From: Agrobacterium arsenijevicii
Lineage (GTDB): Bacteria; Pseudomonadota; Alphaproteobacteria; Rhizobiales; Rhizobiaceae
Direction of reading: 5' to 3'
Assembly: GCA_000949895.1 (NCBI GenBank)
Contig: JWIT01000003.1
Span: forward strand, 310,001 to 374,000
DNA length: 64,000 bases
A program made the position numbers and the translations under genes. Under the pieces are notes generated by a model. It had not been told where the DNA came from, searched no databases, and worked only from the letters and a program-made list of their open reading frames with translations. Shown one piece after another: positions 29,809-42,527 of this stretch (the first letter of the stretch is position 1; each line of letters starts with the position of its first letter).

Positions 29809-30807
29809 TTGCCCCCTCCGGAGTTGTCAGAACCGTTTAGCATCGGCTCAGTTACGATCCGTAATCGCGCGGTGCTGGCGCCCATGTCGGGCGTGACGGA
29901 TTTGCCGTTCCGGCAGCTCGCCTGGCGTTATGGCGCTGGCCTCGTTGTTACTGAAATGGTGGCAAGCCGCGAACTCGTCGCCAACCGCGGCGAGTCCTGG
30001 GCGCGGCTGAAAAACGCCGGCATGGTTCCGCATATGGTGCAGCTTGCCGGACGCGAAGCGCATTTCATGGCCGAGGCGGCGAAGATCGCGGCCGATAATG
30101 GCGCGGGGATCATCGATATCAACATGGGCTGTCCCGCCAAGAAGGTGACGGGCGGGTATTCCGGTTCTGCACTGATGCGCGATCCCGATCATGCCCTGTC
30201 GCTGATCGAGGCGACGGTCGGTGCGGTCGATGTGCCCGTAACGCTGAAGATGCGGCTTGGCTGGGACGAAAACACCATCAATGCGCCCGAGATTGCTCGC
30301 CGCGCCGAAGCGGCTGGCGTCCAACTCATCACCATTCACGGCCGCACCCGCATGCAGTTTTACGAGGGGCGTGCGGACTGGGACGCAATTCGCGCCGTGC
30401 GGGACGTGATTTCCGTTCCGCTGATCGCCAATGGCGATGTCGAGACCGCCGCGGATGCGCGTGAAATCCTGCACCGTTCCGGCGCGGACGCCGTCATGGT
30501 CGGTCGCGGCGCGCAGGGCCAGCCATGGCTACCGGCGGTGCTGGCGGGGCATGCCGCGCCGCAACGCGACGAGATCGCCGACATCGCTGTCGAACATTAC
30601 GACATGATGCTGGAGTTTTATGGAAGGGAAGCCGGTCTTCGGCATGCCCGCAAACATCTGGGCTGGTATCTCGACCGTTTCGCGCCGGAGATCGCCACAC
30701 CCGACAAGGCTCAAATCATGACATCGCGCGATACGGGGGAGGTGGCGGATCTGCTGCGCTCCGCCCTTTGCAAAAATGCGGGCGAAGCCGCAAGGAAGGC
30801 CGCATGA
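29809..30807 (+). CDS. dusB: tRNA-dihydrouridine synthase (NifR3/DusB type)
   Basis: A 332-aa FMN-dependent TIM-barrel enzyme that reduces uridines in the tRNA D-loop. It shows [14 protein letters not shown], the catalytic Cys in [15 protein letters not shown], and [14 protein letters not shown] for tRNA and FMN contacts. The gene is the classical nifR3, which in alphaproteobacteria precedes ntrBC in one operon, as here (ATGA overlap with ntrB). The start is a TTG at 29809, the only upstream start giving the usual N-terminus [15 protein letters not shown]; this makes initiation probably weak. Confidence 0.94.
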   Translation: MPPPELSEPFSIGSVTIRNRAVLAPMSGVTDLPFRQLAWRYGAGLVVTEMVASRELVANRGESWARLKNAGMVPHMVQLAGREAHFMAEAAKIAADNGAGIIDINMGCPAKKVTGGYSGSALMRDPDHALSLIEATVGAVDVPVTLKMRLGWDENTINAPEIARRAEAAGVQLITIHGRTRMQFYEGRADWDAIRAVRDVISVPLIANGDVETAADAREILHRSGADAVMVGRGAQGQPWLPAVLAGHAAPQRDEIADIAVEHYDMMLEFYGREAGLRHARKHLGWYLDRFAPEIATPDKAQIMTSRDTGEVADLLRSALCKNAGEAARKAA

Positions 30808-31948
30808 GCGCTGATAAACATAGCCCGGCAGACGCGAACCCGCTTGCCATGGCGGTTCTCAATGCGGTGCAGAACCCCGTCATTCTCGTGGATGCCGAAG
30901 GTTTCATCGCGTTTGCCAATTGGGAAGCCGAAGCCTTTTTCGGGGCGAGCGCCTCCCATCTCGCCCGCTACCGCGTCTCCACCTTCATTCCCTTCGGCAG
31001 CCCGCTGCTTGCGCTCATTGATCAGGTGCGGGAACGCCGCGCGCCGGTGAATGAATATCGGGTCGATCTGAGCTCGCCGCGGCTTGGACAGGACAAGCTG
31101 GTCGATCTTTATGTTGCGCCGGTTGTAAGCGAAGCGGGATCGGTGGTCGTCGTCTTCCAGGAAAGGTCAATGGCCGACAAGATCGACCGGCAATTGACCC
31201 ATCGGGCGGCTGCGCGCTCCGTCACCGGCCTTGCCTCCATGCTGGCGCATGAGATCAAGAACCCGCTTTCGGGCATTCGCGGTGCGGCCCAGCTTCTGGA
31301 GATGTCGGTCCCGGACGAGGACCGCGCCTTGACCCGACTGATCTGCGACGAGACCGACCGCATCGTCTCGCTGGTCGACCGTATGGAAGTGTTTTCTGAT
31401 GAGCGGCCGGTGGACCGCGTGCCGGTCAACATCCATTCGGTGCTCGACCATGTGAAGGCCATCGCCAAGGCAGGGTTCGCCCGCAATATCAAGATCTCTG
31501 AAAATTACGATCCGTCGCTGCCGGCGGTCTATGCCAATCGTGACCAGCTGGTGCAGGTCTTTCTCAATCTGGTGAAGAATGCGGCGGAAGCCGTCGGTAA
31601 CCAGCCGGAGGGTGAGATCCTGCTGACCACTGCCTATCGGCCCGGCATGCGCATGTCGGTGGCCGGTAGCCGGGAGCGCATTTCGCTGCCGCTCGAATTC
31701 TGCGTGCACGACAACGGGCCGGGGGTTCCGGCCGATCTTTTGCCGCATCTCTTCGACCCCTTCATCACCACCAAGACGAATGGTTCGGGCCTGGGCTTGG
31801 CACTTGTCGCCAAACTCATCGGCGCCCATGGCGGCATTGTCGAATGCGACAGCCAGAACCATCGCACGACTTTCCGCGTATTGATGCCCGTCTCGCCGGA
31901 AGTGGCGCTGGACGACCGCATTTTGCCGAACACGACAGGAAATGACCT

Positions 31949-31952
<4 letters not shown>
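30804..31952 (+). CDS. ntrB: Nitrogen regulation sensor kinase/phosphatase NtrB
   Basis: NtrB phosphorylates or dephosphorylates NtrC according to GlnB (PII) state. The 382-aa soluble protein has a PAS domain (about 15-120), a dimerisation/phosphoacceptor helix with the H-box [19 protein letters not shown], and a HATPase_c domain with an N box ([10 protein letters not shown]), G1 (VHDNGPGVP) and G2 ([11 protein letters not shown]). The ATG at 30804 overlaps the dusB stop by 4 nt; longer in-frame reading into dusB is ignored. Its stop overlaps ntrC in the same way. Confidence 0.97.
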
Positions 31953-33400
<1,448 letters not shown>

Positions 33401-33549
33401 GAATGTTGACAAGGCTGCAGTTGTCGTTGCATTTTCGCCACATTGTGTTGCTTGGAAAACACTAGGATGGAGAGAGATTCGCCGGCACGAGGCGGATTTA
33501 CCCATTTTCGCAAATGTGGTGCTGGCTAGCCAGCGATTGGGAGAAATGC

Positions 33550-35811
33550 ATGCGGAAACCCGCCGCCGAAAAAGCCGTTGCCGAAGACGCAGCGGGAATG
33601 GTGGTAGCCGATCGCAGGATGTCTTTCGCTCTGCCGGGGCTGGTGCTTGCCGGCGTCGCCCTCATTTGCGCCATCCTCACCCTCTTCGTGCTTCTGGGCG
33701 TGACGCCGATTGCGCCGACATCGAATGTCGTCATCGCCTCTGTTGTTATCAACTCGATCTTCGTGATCGGACTGATGTTCCTCATCGGCCGGGAAATCAA
33801 CCGCCTGCTGAAGGCGCGCAAAAAGGGCAGGGCAGCTGCTCGCCTGCACGTCCGTATCGTTGTGCTGTTTTCCATCGTGGCGATCACGCCGGCCGTTCTC
33901 GTCGCCATCTTCGCCAGTCTGACGCTGAATGTCGGTCTCGATCGCTGGTTCTCCCTCCGCACCCAGTCGATCGTCGATTCCTCTAGCAATATCGCCCAGG
34001 CCTATATGATGGAGAATGCCGGTTATCTTCAGGGCCAGACCCTGTCGATGGCAACCGACCTCGACCGCAACCGCGCACTGTTCTATCTCGACCGCACCGG
34101 CTTCGTTGATCTGATGACCCGTCAGGCCAAGGGCCGCGGCCTTCTTGGCGCATTTCTGGTGCAGGAGGACGGCGACGCGGTCGCGCAGGCCGATATCAAG
34201 ACGGAAAAGCCGCTTCCCGCCATTCCGCACGATGCGCTCGAAAAGGCTGCTGCCGGTCAGCCGACCCTTATTCCGCCTGGTATCACCAATCTCGTCGGCG
34301 CCATCATCAAGCTTGAGGGCATCAACGGTACCTTCCTTTACACCGTACGCGCTGTCGATCCCAAGGTGATGGGCGCGATGCGGCTGATGGAAGAGAACCG
34401 CGCCGAATACAAGGCGATGGAGGCCGGTCGCGCACCGTTGCAGATCGCCTTTGCGATCCTCTATCTCGGTTTCGCGCTGATCGTTCTTCTGGCAGCGATC
34501 TGGACGGCGATTGCTGTCGCCGACCGTATCGTGCGCCCGATCCGTCTTCTCATCAGCGCCGCAGACAGTGTTGCTACCGGCAACATGCATGTGCTGGTTC
34601 CCGTTCGCGCCGTTGATGGCGACGTCGGGCGTCTGTCGCGCACCTTCAACAAGATGGTCTCGGAACTGCGCAGCCAGCAGGAACAGATCATTGAGGCGAA
34701 GGACGATATCGACGATCGCCGCCGCTTCATCGAGGCGGTGCTGTCGGGCGTTACCGCCGCCGTCATCGGTGTTGACGAGAACCGCAAGATCACCATCGTC
34801 AACCCCTCGGGCGAAGAGTTCCTGGCGCAGACCTCCGAGCAGCTTATCGGCGCGGAACTGTCGGAGATTGCGCCGGAGATCGAAGAGGTCGTGACCGAGG
34901 CCAACACCTGGTCGCGAGGCAACTTCCGCAAGCAGATCAACATCATGCGGCGCGGCAAGGAACGTACCCTCAATGTGCAGGTGACGCGCGAGGACGCCCG
35001 CGACAGCCGCGACAGCTACGTCATCACGCTCGACGACATCACCGATCTCGTCATCGCCCAGCGCTCGACAGCGTGGTCCGACGTCGCGCGGCGCATCGCC
35101 CACGAGATCAAGAACCCGCTGACGCCGATCCAGCTTTCCGCCGAGCGCATCAAGCGCCGTTTCGGCAAGCAGATCGATGAAAGCGACCGCGCCATTTTCG
35201 ACCAGTGTACGGACACCATCGTCCGGCAGGTCGGAGACATCGGCCGCATGGTGGACGAGTTCTCGGCCTTTGCGCGCATGCCGAAGCCGACCAAGGAAAA
35301 GTCGGACCTGCGTTCGATTTTGAAGGACGCAGCATTCCTGCGCGAAATCAGCGCGGCCGATACGAAATTTACGACGGAGTTGGGCGACATTCCGCTGGAG
35401 GGCATGTTCGATGCCCGCATGCTGGGACAGGCGTTCGGCAATCTCATCAAGAATGCGACGGAAGCGATCGAGGCGGTGGAAGGCGAAAAACGGCCGGGTA
35501 AAATCCTGGTGCGTGCATCCTTCGATGAAGCCAACTCCCGTTTCGTGGCTGACATCATCGACAATGGCCGCGGCCTGCCCGTCGAGAACCGTCACCGCAT
35601 TCTCGAACCCTATATGACGATGCGGGACAAGGGCACGGGCCTCGGCCTCGCCATCGTCAAGAAGATCATTGAAGAGCATGGCGGATATCTGGAACTCCAC
35701 GATGCCCCGCCGGAGTTCGACCATGGCCACGGCGCCATGATCAGAGTGCTGCTGCCCTATATCGAGGCGGTCGGCGGCAAAAATAACAAGGAAGCAGCAT
35801 ATGGCGTCTGA
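33550..35811 (+). CDS. ntrY: Membrane sensor histidine kinase NtrY
   Basis: A 753-aa kinase of the NtrY-NtrX system, linked to nitrogen, redox and envelope control in alphaproteobacteria. It has three closely spaced N-terminal membrane helices (about 30-110), a periplasmic region, a fourth helix near 305-325, a HAMP domain, a PAS domain (about 390-500), the phosphoacceptor H-box [17 protein letters not shown] and a HATPase_c domain with NLIKNATEAIE and GTGLGLAIV. The ATG at 33550 follows GGGAGA. Its last 11 nt overlap ntrX. A separate 149-nt gap after ntrC may carry its own promoter. Confidence 0.97.
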   Translation: MRKPAAEKAVAEDAAGMVVADRRMSFALPGLVLAGVALICAILTLFVLLGVTPIAPTSNVVIASVVINSIFVIGLMFLIGREINRLLKARKKGRAAARLHVRIVVLFSIVAITPAVLVAIFASLTLNVGLDRWFSLRTQSIVDSSSNIAQAYMMENAGYLQGQTLSMATDLDRNRALFYLDRTGFVDLMTRQAKGRGLLGAFLVQEDGDAVAQADIKTEKPLPAIPHDALEKAAAGQPTLIPPGITNLVGAIIKLEGINGTFLYTVRAVDPKVMGAMRLMEENRAEYKAMEAGRAPLQIAFAILYLGFALIVLLAAIWTAIAVADRIVRPIRLLISAADSVATGNMHVLVPVRAVDGDVGRLSRTFNKMVSELRSQQEQIIEAKDDIDDRRRFIEAVLSGVTAAVIGVDENRKITIVNPSGEEFLAQTSEQLIGAELSEIAPEIEEVVTEANTWSRGNFRKQINIMRRGKERTLNVQVTREDARDSRDSYVITLDDITDLVIAQRSTAWSDVARRIAHEIKNPLTPIQLSAERIKRRFGKQIDESDRAIFDQCTDTIVRQVGDIGRMVDEFSAFARMPKPTKEKSDLRSILKDAAFLREISAADTKFTTELGDIPLEGMFDARMLGQAFGNLIKNATEAIEAVEGEKRPGKILVRASFDEANSRFVADIIDNGRGLPVENRHRILEPYMTMRDKGTGLGLAIVKKIIEEHGGYLELHDAPPEFDHGHGAMIRVLLPYIEAVGGKNNKEAAYGV

Positions 35812-37165
35812 TATTCTGGTCGTGGATGACGAAGCGGATATTCGCGAAATCGTGGCGGGTATTCTTTCCGACGAGGGCCACGAGACGCGTATGGCGTTCG
35901 ACAGCGACAGCGCGCTGGCCGCCATTTCGGAACGCGTGCCGCGCCTGATCTTTCTCGACATCTGGATGCAGGGGTCGAAACTCGACGGTCTGGCGCTGCT
36001 GGACGAGATCAAAAGCCGCCACCCCGATATTCCTGTTGTCATGATTTCCGGTCACGGCAACATCGAAACCGCCGTCAACGCCATCAAGCGCGGTGCGTTC
36101 GATTTCATCGAAAAGCCGTTCAAGGCGGACCGCCTTATCCTGATAGCCGAACGGGCGCTGGAAAACTCCAAGCTGAAGCGCGAGGTTCAGGAACTCAAGA
36201 AGCGCACCGGCGATGCGGTTGAACTCGTCGGCGCGTCGCTTGCTGTTTCGCAGCTTCGCCAGACCATTGACCGGGTAGCGCCGACCAACAGCCGCATCAT
36301 GATCCTCGGCCCCTCCGGTTCCGGCAAGGAACTGGTGGCGCGCATGGTGCACAAGAAATCCTCGCGCGCTACAGGACCTTTCGTGGCACTGAATGCCGCG
36401 ACGATTACGCCCGACCGCATGGAAATTGCGCTGTTCGGCACGGAAGGCCTGCCCGGACAGCCCCGCAAGGTGGGAGCTCTGGAAGAGGCGCATCGCGGTG
36501 TTCTTTATCTTGACGAAGTCGGCGAAATGCCACGCGAAACGCAGAACAAGATCCTGCGCGTGCTGGTCGACCAGCAATTCGAGCGCGTTGGCGGCGGCAA
36601 GCGGGTGAAGGTGGATGTGCGCATCATTTCCTCGACCGCCCATCACCTCGAAAGCCTGATCGCCGAAGGCCAGTTCCGCGAAGATCTCTACCATCGCCTC
36701 GCCGTGGTACCGGTGAAGGTACCGGCGCTGTCCGAGCGGCGTGAGGATATTCCTTTCCTCGTCGACATGTTCATGCGGCAGATTTCCGAACAAGCCGGCA
36801 TCCGTCCGCGCAAGATCGGCGATGACGCCATGGCCGTTCTCCAGACGCATGACTGGCCGGGCAACATCCGCCAGCTTCGCAACAATATCGAGCGGCTGAT
36901 GATTCTGGCGCGCCCTGAGGGCGGCGAAGCGCCGATCTCGGCCGACATGCTGCCGGCGGATATCGGCGACATGTTGCCGAAGATTTCGGCGCAAGGTGAT
37001 CAGCACATTATGACCCTGCCGCTGCGTGAGGCGCGTGAAATGTTCGAGCGGGACTATCTGGTCGCCCAGATCAACCGCTTCGGCGGCAATATTTCGCGAA
37101 CGGCGGAATTTGTCGGCATGGAAAGATCGGCACTGCATCGCAAACTGAAATCTCTCGGCGTATAA
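35801..37165 (+). CDS. ntrX: Response regulator NtrX, lacking the GAFTGA loop
   Basis: A 454-aa regulator with a receiver domain (1-120; DDEADI and phospho-Asp in [14 protein letters not shown]), an AAA+ domain with Walker A GPSGSGKE and Walker [11 protein letters not shown], and a Fis-type HTH at the C-terminus ([20 protein letters not shown]). The loop that contacts sigma-54 is different: after FGTEGL the sequence is [16 protein letters not shown], with no GAFTGA. Such NtrX proteins are known from Rhizobiales and are thought to act with sigma-70 or as repressors. It is translationally coupled to ntrY. Confidence 0.97.
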   Translation: MASDILVVDDEADIREIVAGILSDEGHETRMAFDSDSALAAISERVPRLIFLDIWMQGSKLDGLALLDEIKSRHPDIPVVMISGHGNIETAVNAIKRGAFDFIEKPFKADRLILIAERALENSKLKREVQELKKRTGDAVELVGASLAVSQLRQTIDRVAPTNSRIMILGPSGSGKELVARMVHKKSSRATGPFVALNAATITPDRMEIALFGTEGLPGQPRKVGALEEAHRGVLYLDEVGEMPRETQNKILRVLVDQQFERVGGGKRVKVDVRIISSTAHHLESLIAEGQFREDLYHRLAVVPVKVPALSERREDIPFLVDMFMRQISEQAGIRPRKIGDDAMAVLQTHDWPGNIRQLRNNIERLMILARPEGGEAPISADMLPADIGDMLPKISAQGDQHIMTLPLREAREMFERDYLVAQINRFGGNISRTAEFVGMERSALHRKLKSLGV

Positions 37166-37214
37166 GAGACGAAGGCCAAGTCGCCGTAATCGATTATTCC
37201 GTCAGAGAGACAGT

Positions 37215-38591
37215 ATGAAAGTTATCATTTGCGGCGCAGGGCAGGTGGGTTACGGCATCGCAGAGCAATTGTCGCGTGAGGATAACGAGGTATCGGTGAT
37301 CGATACCGCCGCGTCGCTCATTGCCGCCATCACCGAGACACTGGATGTGCGCGGTTATGTCGGCCACGGCGCCCATCCAGACATGCTGGCGAAGGCAGGC
37401 GCCGATCAGGCCGACATGATCATCGCCGTGACCTTGCATGATGAGATCAACATCGTCGCCTGCGAGGTGGCGCATGCACTGTTCAGCGTACCGACCAAGA
37501 TCGCCCGTATCCGTGACCAGAGCTATCTGAAGCCGGAATATGCCGATCTCTTCAGCCGAGAAAACATGTCGATCGACGTGACGATTTCGCCGGAAGTCGA
37601 AGTCGGCAAGATGGTGCTCAGGCGCATCGCCTTTCCGGGTGCCACCGATGTCGTGCGTTTCGCCGACGATACGATCTTCATGCTGGCGATCGAATGTATG
37701 GAGGACTGCCCGGTCATCAACACGCCGCTGCAGCAGCTCTCCAACCTCTTTCCGGACCTCATCGCGACGGTGGTGGGCGTCTACCGGAACGGCGTCCTCA
37801 AGGTCACGCATTCCTCCGAACAGTTGCGGGCGGGGGACCTTGCCTATGTGATCTGTCAGCGCCAGCATGCCCGCCGTACCCTCAGCCTCTTCGGCCACGA
37901 GGAACAGGAGGCGCAGCGTATCGTGATCGCGGGTGCCGGTAATATCGGCCACTTCGTCGCGCACAAGATCGAGGAGATGCAGCCGAAAACGCGGGTGAAG
38001 ATCATCGAGGCGGATCGGGACAGGGCTGTTGCCGCATCCGAGCAGCTCAGCAACACCATCGTCATGCACGGTTCGGCGCTGGACCAGAAGATTCTGATGC
38101 AGGCCGACATTCAGGATGCGGACCTGATCGTGACGCTTACCAACAACGACCAGACCAATATTCTGGCGGCCGTGATGGCCAAGCAGCTCGGCTGCAAATC
38201 CAACCTTGCGTTGTTGAACAGCTCGTCCTTTCACGATGTCGCGGCATCGCTCGGTCTCGATGCCTATATCAACCCAAGGGCCGTCACCATTTCGCGTGTT
38301 CTCCAGCATGTGCGCAAGGGCCGCATTCGTTCGGTTTACGCCGTCCAGCGCGGGTCGGCGGAGGTGATCGAAGCGGAGGCGCTGGAGACGTCGCCGCTGG
38401 TCGGCCAGTCATTCCGTGACATCGATATGCCTGATGGTGTGCGCATCGGCGCGATCTATCGCGACGGTGTGGTGATACGCCCGGATGGCAGCACGAAAAT
38501 CAAGGCGAAGGACCGTGTCGTGCTGTTTGCATCCGCCGATGCGGTGCGCGACGTGGAACAGCTTTTCCGGGTTTCGATACAATATTTCTGA
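37215..38591 (+). CDS. trkA: Trk potassium transport regulator TrkA
   Basis: TrkA is the peripheral NAD-binding subunit gating the TrkH/TrkG potassium channel. The 458-aa protein is the normal tandem form: two Rossmann RCK_N domains with VIICGAGQVGYGIAEQL (about 3-19) and IVIAGAGNIGHFVAHKI (about 236), each followed by an RCK_C ligand-binding domain. No trkH is present in the window. It lies 49 nt after ntrX; trkA next to ntrYX is conserved across alphaproteobacteria. AGAGAGAC precedes the ATG. Confidence 0.96.
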   Translation: MKVIICGAGQVGYGIAEQLSREDNEVSVIDTAASLIAAITETLDVRGYVGHGAHPDMLAKAGADQADMIIAVTLHDEINIVACEVAHALFSVPTKIARIRDQSYLKPEYADLFSRENMSIDVTISPEVEVGKMVLRRIAFPGATDVVRFADDTIFMLAIECMEDCPVINTPLQQLSNLFPDLIATVVGVYRNGVLKVTHSSEQLRAGDLAYVICQRQHARRTLSLFGHEEQEAQRIVIAGAGNIGHFVAHKIEEMQPKTRVKIIEADRDRAVAASEQLSNTIVMHGSALDQKILMQADIQDADLIVTLTNNDQTNILAAVMAKQLGCKSNLALLNSSSFHDVAASLGLDAYINPRAVTISRVLQHVRKGRIRSVYAVQRGSAEVIEAEALETSPLVGQSFRDIDMPDGVRIGAIYRDGVVIRPDGSTKIKAKDRVVLFASADAVRDVEQLFRVSIQYF

Positions 38592-38775
38592 CTGTTTCGA
38601 ATCGAAAAAGCGGGTCAATACTTGTACTCATTCGGCTGTTTTCGCCGTTGCGGAACAGGGCACGATTTGATACCAGAGGTGCTGGTCAGCCAAGCGGGGG
38701 ACAAGACTTGGCCGGCTTATTATTGATTGATTATTTTCCGGTATCCCTGCCGGCAAAAAAGAAAGAAGCGGCGCC

Positions 38776-39018
38776 ATGGCGGAACGTTCTCAAAACCTTC
38801 AGGATCTTTTCCTCAATACCGTTCGTAAGCAAAAGATTTCGCTCACGATTTTTCTGATCAACGGCGTCAAGCTGACGGGCGTTGTCACCTCCTTCGACAA
38901 TTTCTGCGTGCTTTTGCGCCGTGACGGTCACTCGCAGCTTGTCTACAAGCATGCGATCTCCACCATCATGCCCGGCCAGCCGATGCAGATGTTCGAGAGT
39001 GAAGAAGGCGCGGCCTGA
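38776..39018 (+). CDS. hfq: RNA chaperone Hfq
   Basis: Hfq is a hexameric Sm-like protein that pairs small RNAs with mRNAs. At 80 aa this is the short alphaproteobacterial form without the long C-terminal tail. Sm1 ([20 protein letters not shown]) and Sm2 ([12 protein letters not shown]) are intact, with the YKHA signature and N-terminal QNLQD for proximal-face binding. It stands 184 nt after trkA, so it probably has its own promoter in addition, and lies 93 nt before hflX, the usual neighbour. A GAAAGAAGCGGCGCC precedes the ATG. Confidence 0.97.
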   Translation: MAERSQNLQDLFLNTVRKQKISLTIFLINGVKLTGVVTSFDNFCVLLRRDGHSQLVYKHAISTIMPGQPMQMFESEEGAA

Positions 39019-39057
39019 TCCGGCTCCCTCAACGGTATCTTCGACATAAGCTGACCC

Positions 39058-39079
39058 GGACCGGGAACATTTCCGGTCC
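39058..39079. other. Hairpin between hfq and hflX
   Basis: GGACCGG (39058-39064) and CCGGTCC (39073-39079) form a perfect 7-bp stem with an 8-nt loop, 40 nt after the hfq stop. No T run follows, so it is at most a partial terminator or an RNA-stabilising hairpin. Confidence 0.45.
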
Positions 39080-39111
39080 TATCAGGTTAATCCCGATAGT
39101 CGCCCGCACGG

Positions 39112-40551
<1,440 letters not shown>

Positions 40552-40592
40552 ACGCTCCGCAACGGGTGGTGGCGGGCGTGCCTCATACTCGA

Positions 40593-40679
40593 CGTCATCC
40601 TCGGCCTTGTGCCGAGGATCTGCCAACCTCTCGTAAAATCGATACGTCGCAGATGCTCGGGACAGGCCCGAGCATGACG
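40593..40679. repeat. RIME-like intergenic palindromic element, copy 3 (after hflX)
   Basis: An 87-bp element with the same CGTCAT and ATGACG ends as the other two copies. Hairpins are CCTCGG/CCGAGG (about 40599-40618) and TGCTCGG/CCGAGCA (about 40654-40675), with a longer centre than copies 1 and 2. Compensatory changes keep both stems paired, which suggests the structure matters. It lies between the convergent hflX and mazG genes. Confidence 0.78.
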
Positions 40680-40754
40680 AAGGAGAGGCTTCGGCCTTCG
40701 TTACCAGTCTAGGGGAGCGCCGGGCGCTCTTACTTTTCCGGCATATCCGAGTGA

Positions 40755-41600
40755 TCAGGACGAAACCATATCGAGCGAGCGTTCGATGCGTTTCGCCGCC
40801 TGCCATAGGTCTTCCATTCTCTCAAGGCTCGCTTCCTGAAGCGTCTCGCCATTTTCAGTGAGCGACGTTTCGATGTGATTGAAACGCCTGCGGAATTTCG
40901 TATTTGTGCCGCGCAGCGCGTCTTCGGGGTCGGCCTTGACGTGGCGGCCGATATTGACGAGTGCGAAGATGAGATCGCCGAGTTCGTCAGAAACCTTCTC
41001 CGGCTTCCCCTCGGCCATCGCCTCGCGCAGTTCGGCTATCTCTTCCTCGATCTTGTCGAGAATGGGAGCAGGATCCGACCAGTCGAAACCGGCGCGCGCG
41101 GCCTGTTCCTGTAGCTTCAGAGCCTCGGTCAGCGCCGGCTGGCTGCGCTGCACGCCGCCCAGAAAACCGGCCTTGAAATCCTCGGTGATGCCCCGGCGCG
41201 CACGGCGCTCTGCACGTTCGCGTTTTTCCTCGGCCTTGATCTGGTCCCATTGCAGCTTGACGCTCTCAGGCGTATCGGCACCAGAGACAGCGAAGACATG
41301 CGGATGGCGGCGGATCATTTTCGAGGTGACGGCCTCAACCACGTCGCCAAAGGCGAATTCGCCCCGTTCCTCGGCGATGCGGGAATGGAAGACCACCTGC
41401 AACAACAGGTCGCCCAGCTCATCGCAAAGATCGTCCATATCCTTGCGCTCGATGGCGTCGGCGACTTCGTAAGCCTCTTCGATGGTGTAGGGTTTGATCG
41501 TCTCGAAGGTCTGGACGACATCCCACGGGCAACCGGTTTCCGGCTGGCGCAGGGCTTCCATGATCTCGATCAGGCGGGAGATATCCTTCGAGGCTTCCAT
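40755..41600 (-). CDS. mazG: Nucleoside triphosphate pyrophosphohydrolase MazG
   Basis: MazG cleaves (d)NTPs to monophosphates and pyrophosphate and helps clear non-canonical nucleotides and lower ppGpp. The 281-aa protein has two MazG folds; the first is near ETGCPWDVVQT and EEAYEVADAIERKDM with the metal-binding ELGDLLLQVVFHSRIAEE, the second near EEEIAELREAMAEG and DELGDLIFALVNIGRH. It converges with hflX and is followed upstream by the deaminase gene on the same strand (78-nt gap). Confidence 0.95.
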   Translation of the reverse strand: MEASKDISRLIEIMEALRQPETGCPWDVVQTFETIKPYTIEEAYEVADAIERKDMDDLCDELGDLLLQVVFHSRIAEERGEFAFGDVVEAVTSKMIRRHPHVFAVSGADTPESVKLQWDQIKAEEKRERAERRARRGITEDFKAGFLGGVQRSQPALTEALKLQEQAARAGFDWSDPAPILDKIEEEIAELREAMAEGKPEKVSDELGDLIFALVNIGRHVKADPEDALRGTNTKFRRRFNHIETSLTENGETLQEASLERMEDLWQAAKRIERSLDMVSS

Positions 41601-41678
41601 AGTGTCTCAAACCTTCATTCTTTGTTCTTACGCATTGTCCTGATGGAAAACCGCTACGCAGTTTTCCTGGTAATGCTC

Positions 41679-42266
41679 TTAATTCAGAGGAATGTCGTTG
41701 CCGCTCTTCGACGACTGGTAGTTGCTGGAAAGATCGTCATAGGCGGCCTTGATACGGGCCGTCTGCGCTTTCAGTTTGCTTTTCAGCGGATCGTCCTCGC
41801 TCTCCACCAGATCGGCGATGAAGAAAGAGTTCCAGAAGGCATTGTTGCGGCGATATCCACCCGGCTCCAGCCCGAAAACTTCCTTGAGGATTTTCAGGTC
41901 GTGGGGGATGGCGAAAGCATCGCGCGAATCCTCGTGGCTGAAGAAGGAATAGAAATTGTCGAACCCGGCCCAGGTGATGGCGGACATGCACATGGTACAG
42001 GGTTCATGGGTGGAAAGGAAAATCAGCTCCTTGGTGTTCGGTTTTTCGCCCAGTTCGTAAAACCGTTTCAGCGCATGCACTTCGCCATGCCAGAGCGGGT
42101 TTTCCAGCTCGTTATTCGTCTCCGCGATCACCAGCGACAGGTCGGATTTGCGCAGGATCGCCGCACCGAACACCTTGTTTCCAAGGCTGACCCCACGCGC
42201 CGTCAAGGGCAGGATATCGTGTTCGATGACATCGAGAAGACGGGCGGCGATGGTGGAATTGGTCAA
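41679..42266 (-). CDS. Nucleoside deaminase-family protein
   Basis: A 195-aa zinc-dependent deaminase of the cytidine/deoxycytidylate family. The zinc ligands and proton shuttle are visible in WHGEVHAL (H-x-E) and STHEPCTMCMS (P-C-x-x-C). The C-terminal third (from about residue 120) is a family-specific extension of unknown role. Substrate cannot be fixed: it may be a base, a nucleoside or a pterin-like compound. It precedes mazG on the same strand, and both could act on unwanted nucleotides, but this is inference. Confidence 0.88.
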   Translation of the reverse strand: MTNSTIAARLLDVIEHDILPLTARGVSLGNKVFGAAILRKSDLSLVIAETNNELENPLWHGEVHALKRFYELGEKPNTKELIFLSTHEPCTMCMSAITWAGFDNFYSFFSHEDSRDAFAIPHDLKILKEVFGLEPGGYRRNNAFWNSFFIADLVESEDDPLKSKLKAQTARIKAAYDDLSSNYQSSKSGNDIPLN

Positions 42267-42527
42267 GGGTCTGATCCTTCGTGCCGCTTTACCGGAAGCG
42301 GTTTTCGCATGGAGAAATCGACGAAAATGGTGCTCTCTTGTTCGGCGCGAGGGCCTGGTTTGTCAAGGGATTCTCGCGGGATTCCCATGCCTCTGACAGG
42401 GGTGAAAAAGGCGTACCGGTTGGTTTTCCTCAAAAACAGGGGTCTTCGAGAAATAAAAATCCAGGTGCCGGAAAGGCTTGAATTTCTGTTTCTTCAATCT
42501 TGCGCCGCAATGCGGGATATATGTCCA

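Noticed and set aside
33526..36042. Long minus-strand open frame opposite ntrY and the start of ntrX
   Set aside because: Both ntrY and ntrX have complete kinase and regulator motifs; the minus frame has no domain and a shadow-like composition.
41250..42527. Long open frame running in phase into cysG from upstream, suggesting an N-terminal fusion
   Set aside because: The extension lies antisense over mazG and the deaminase gene, both with clear family motifs; the cysG family begins near 42528. The open frame is a by-product of high GC content.
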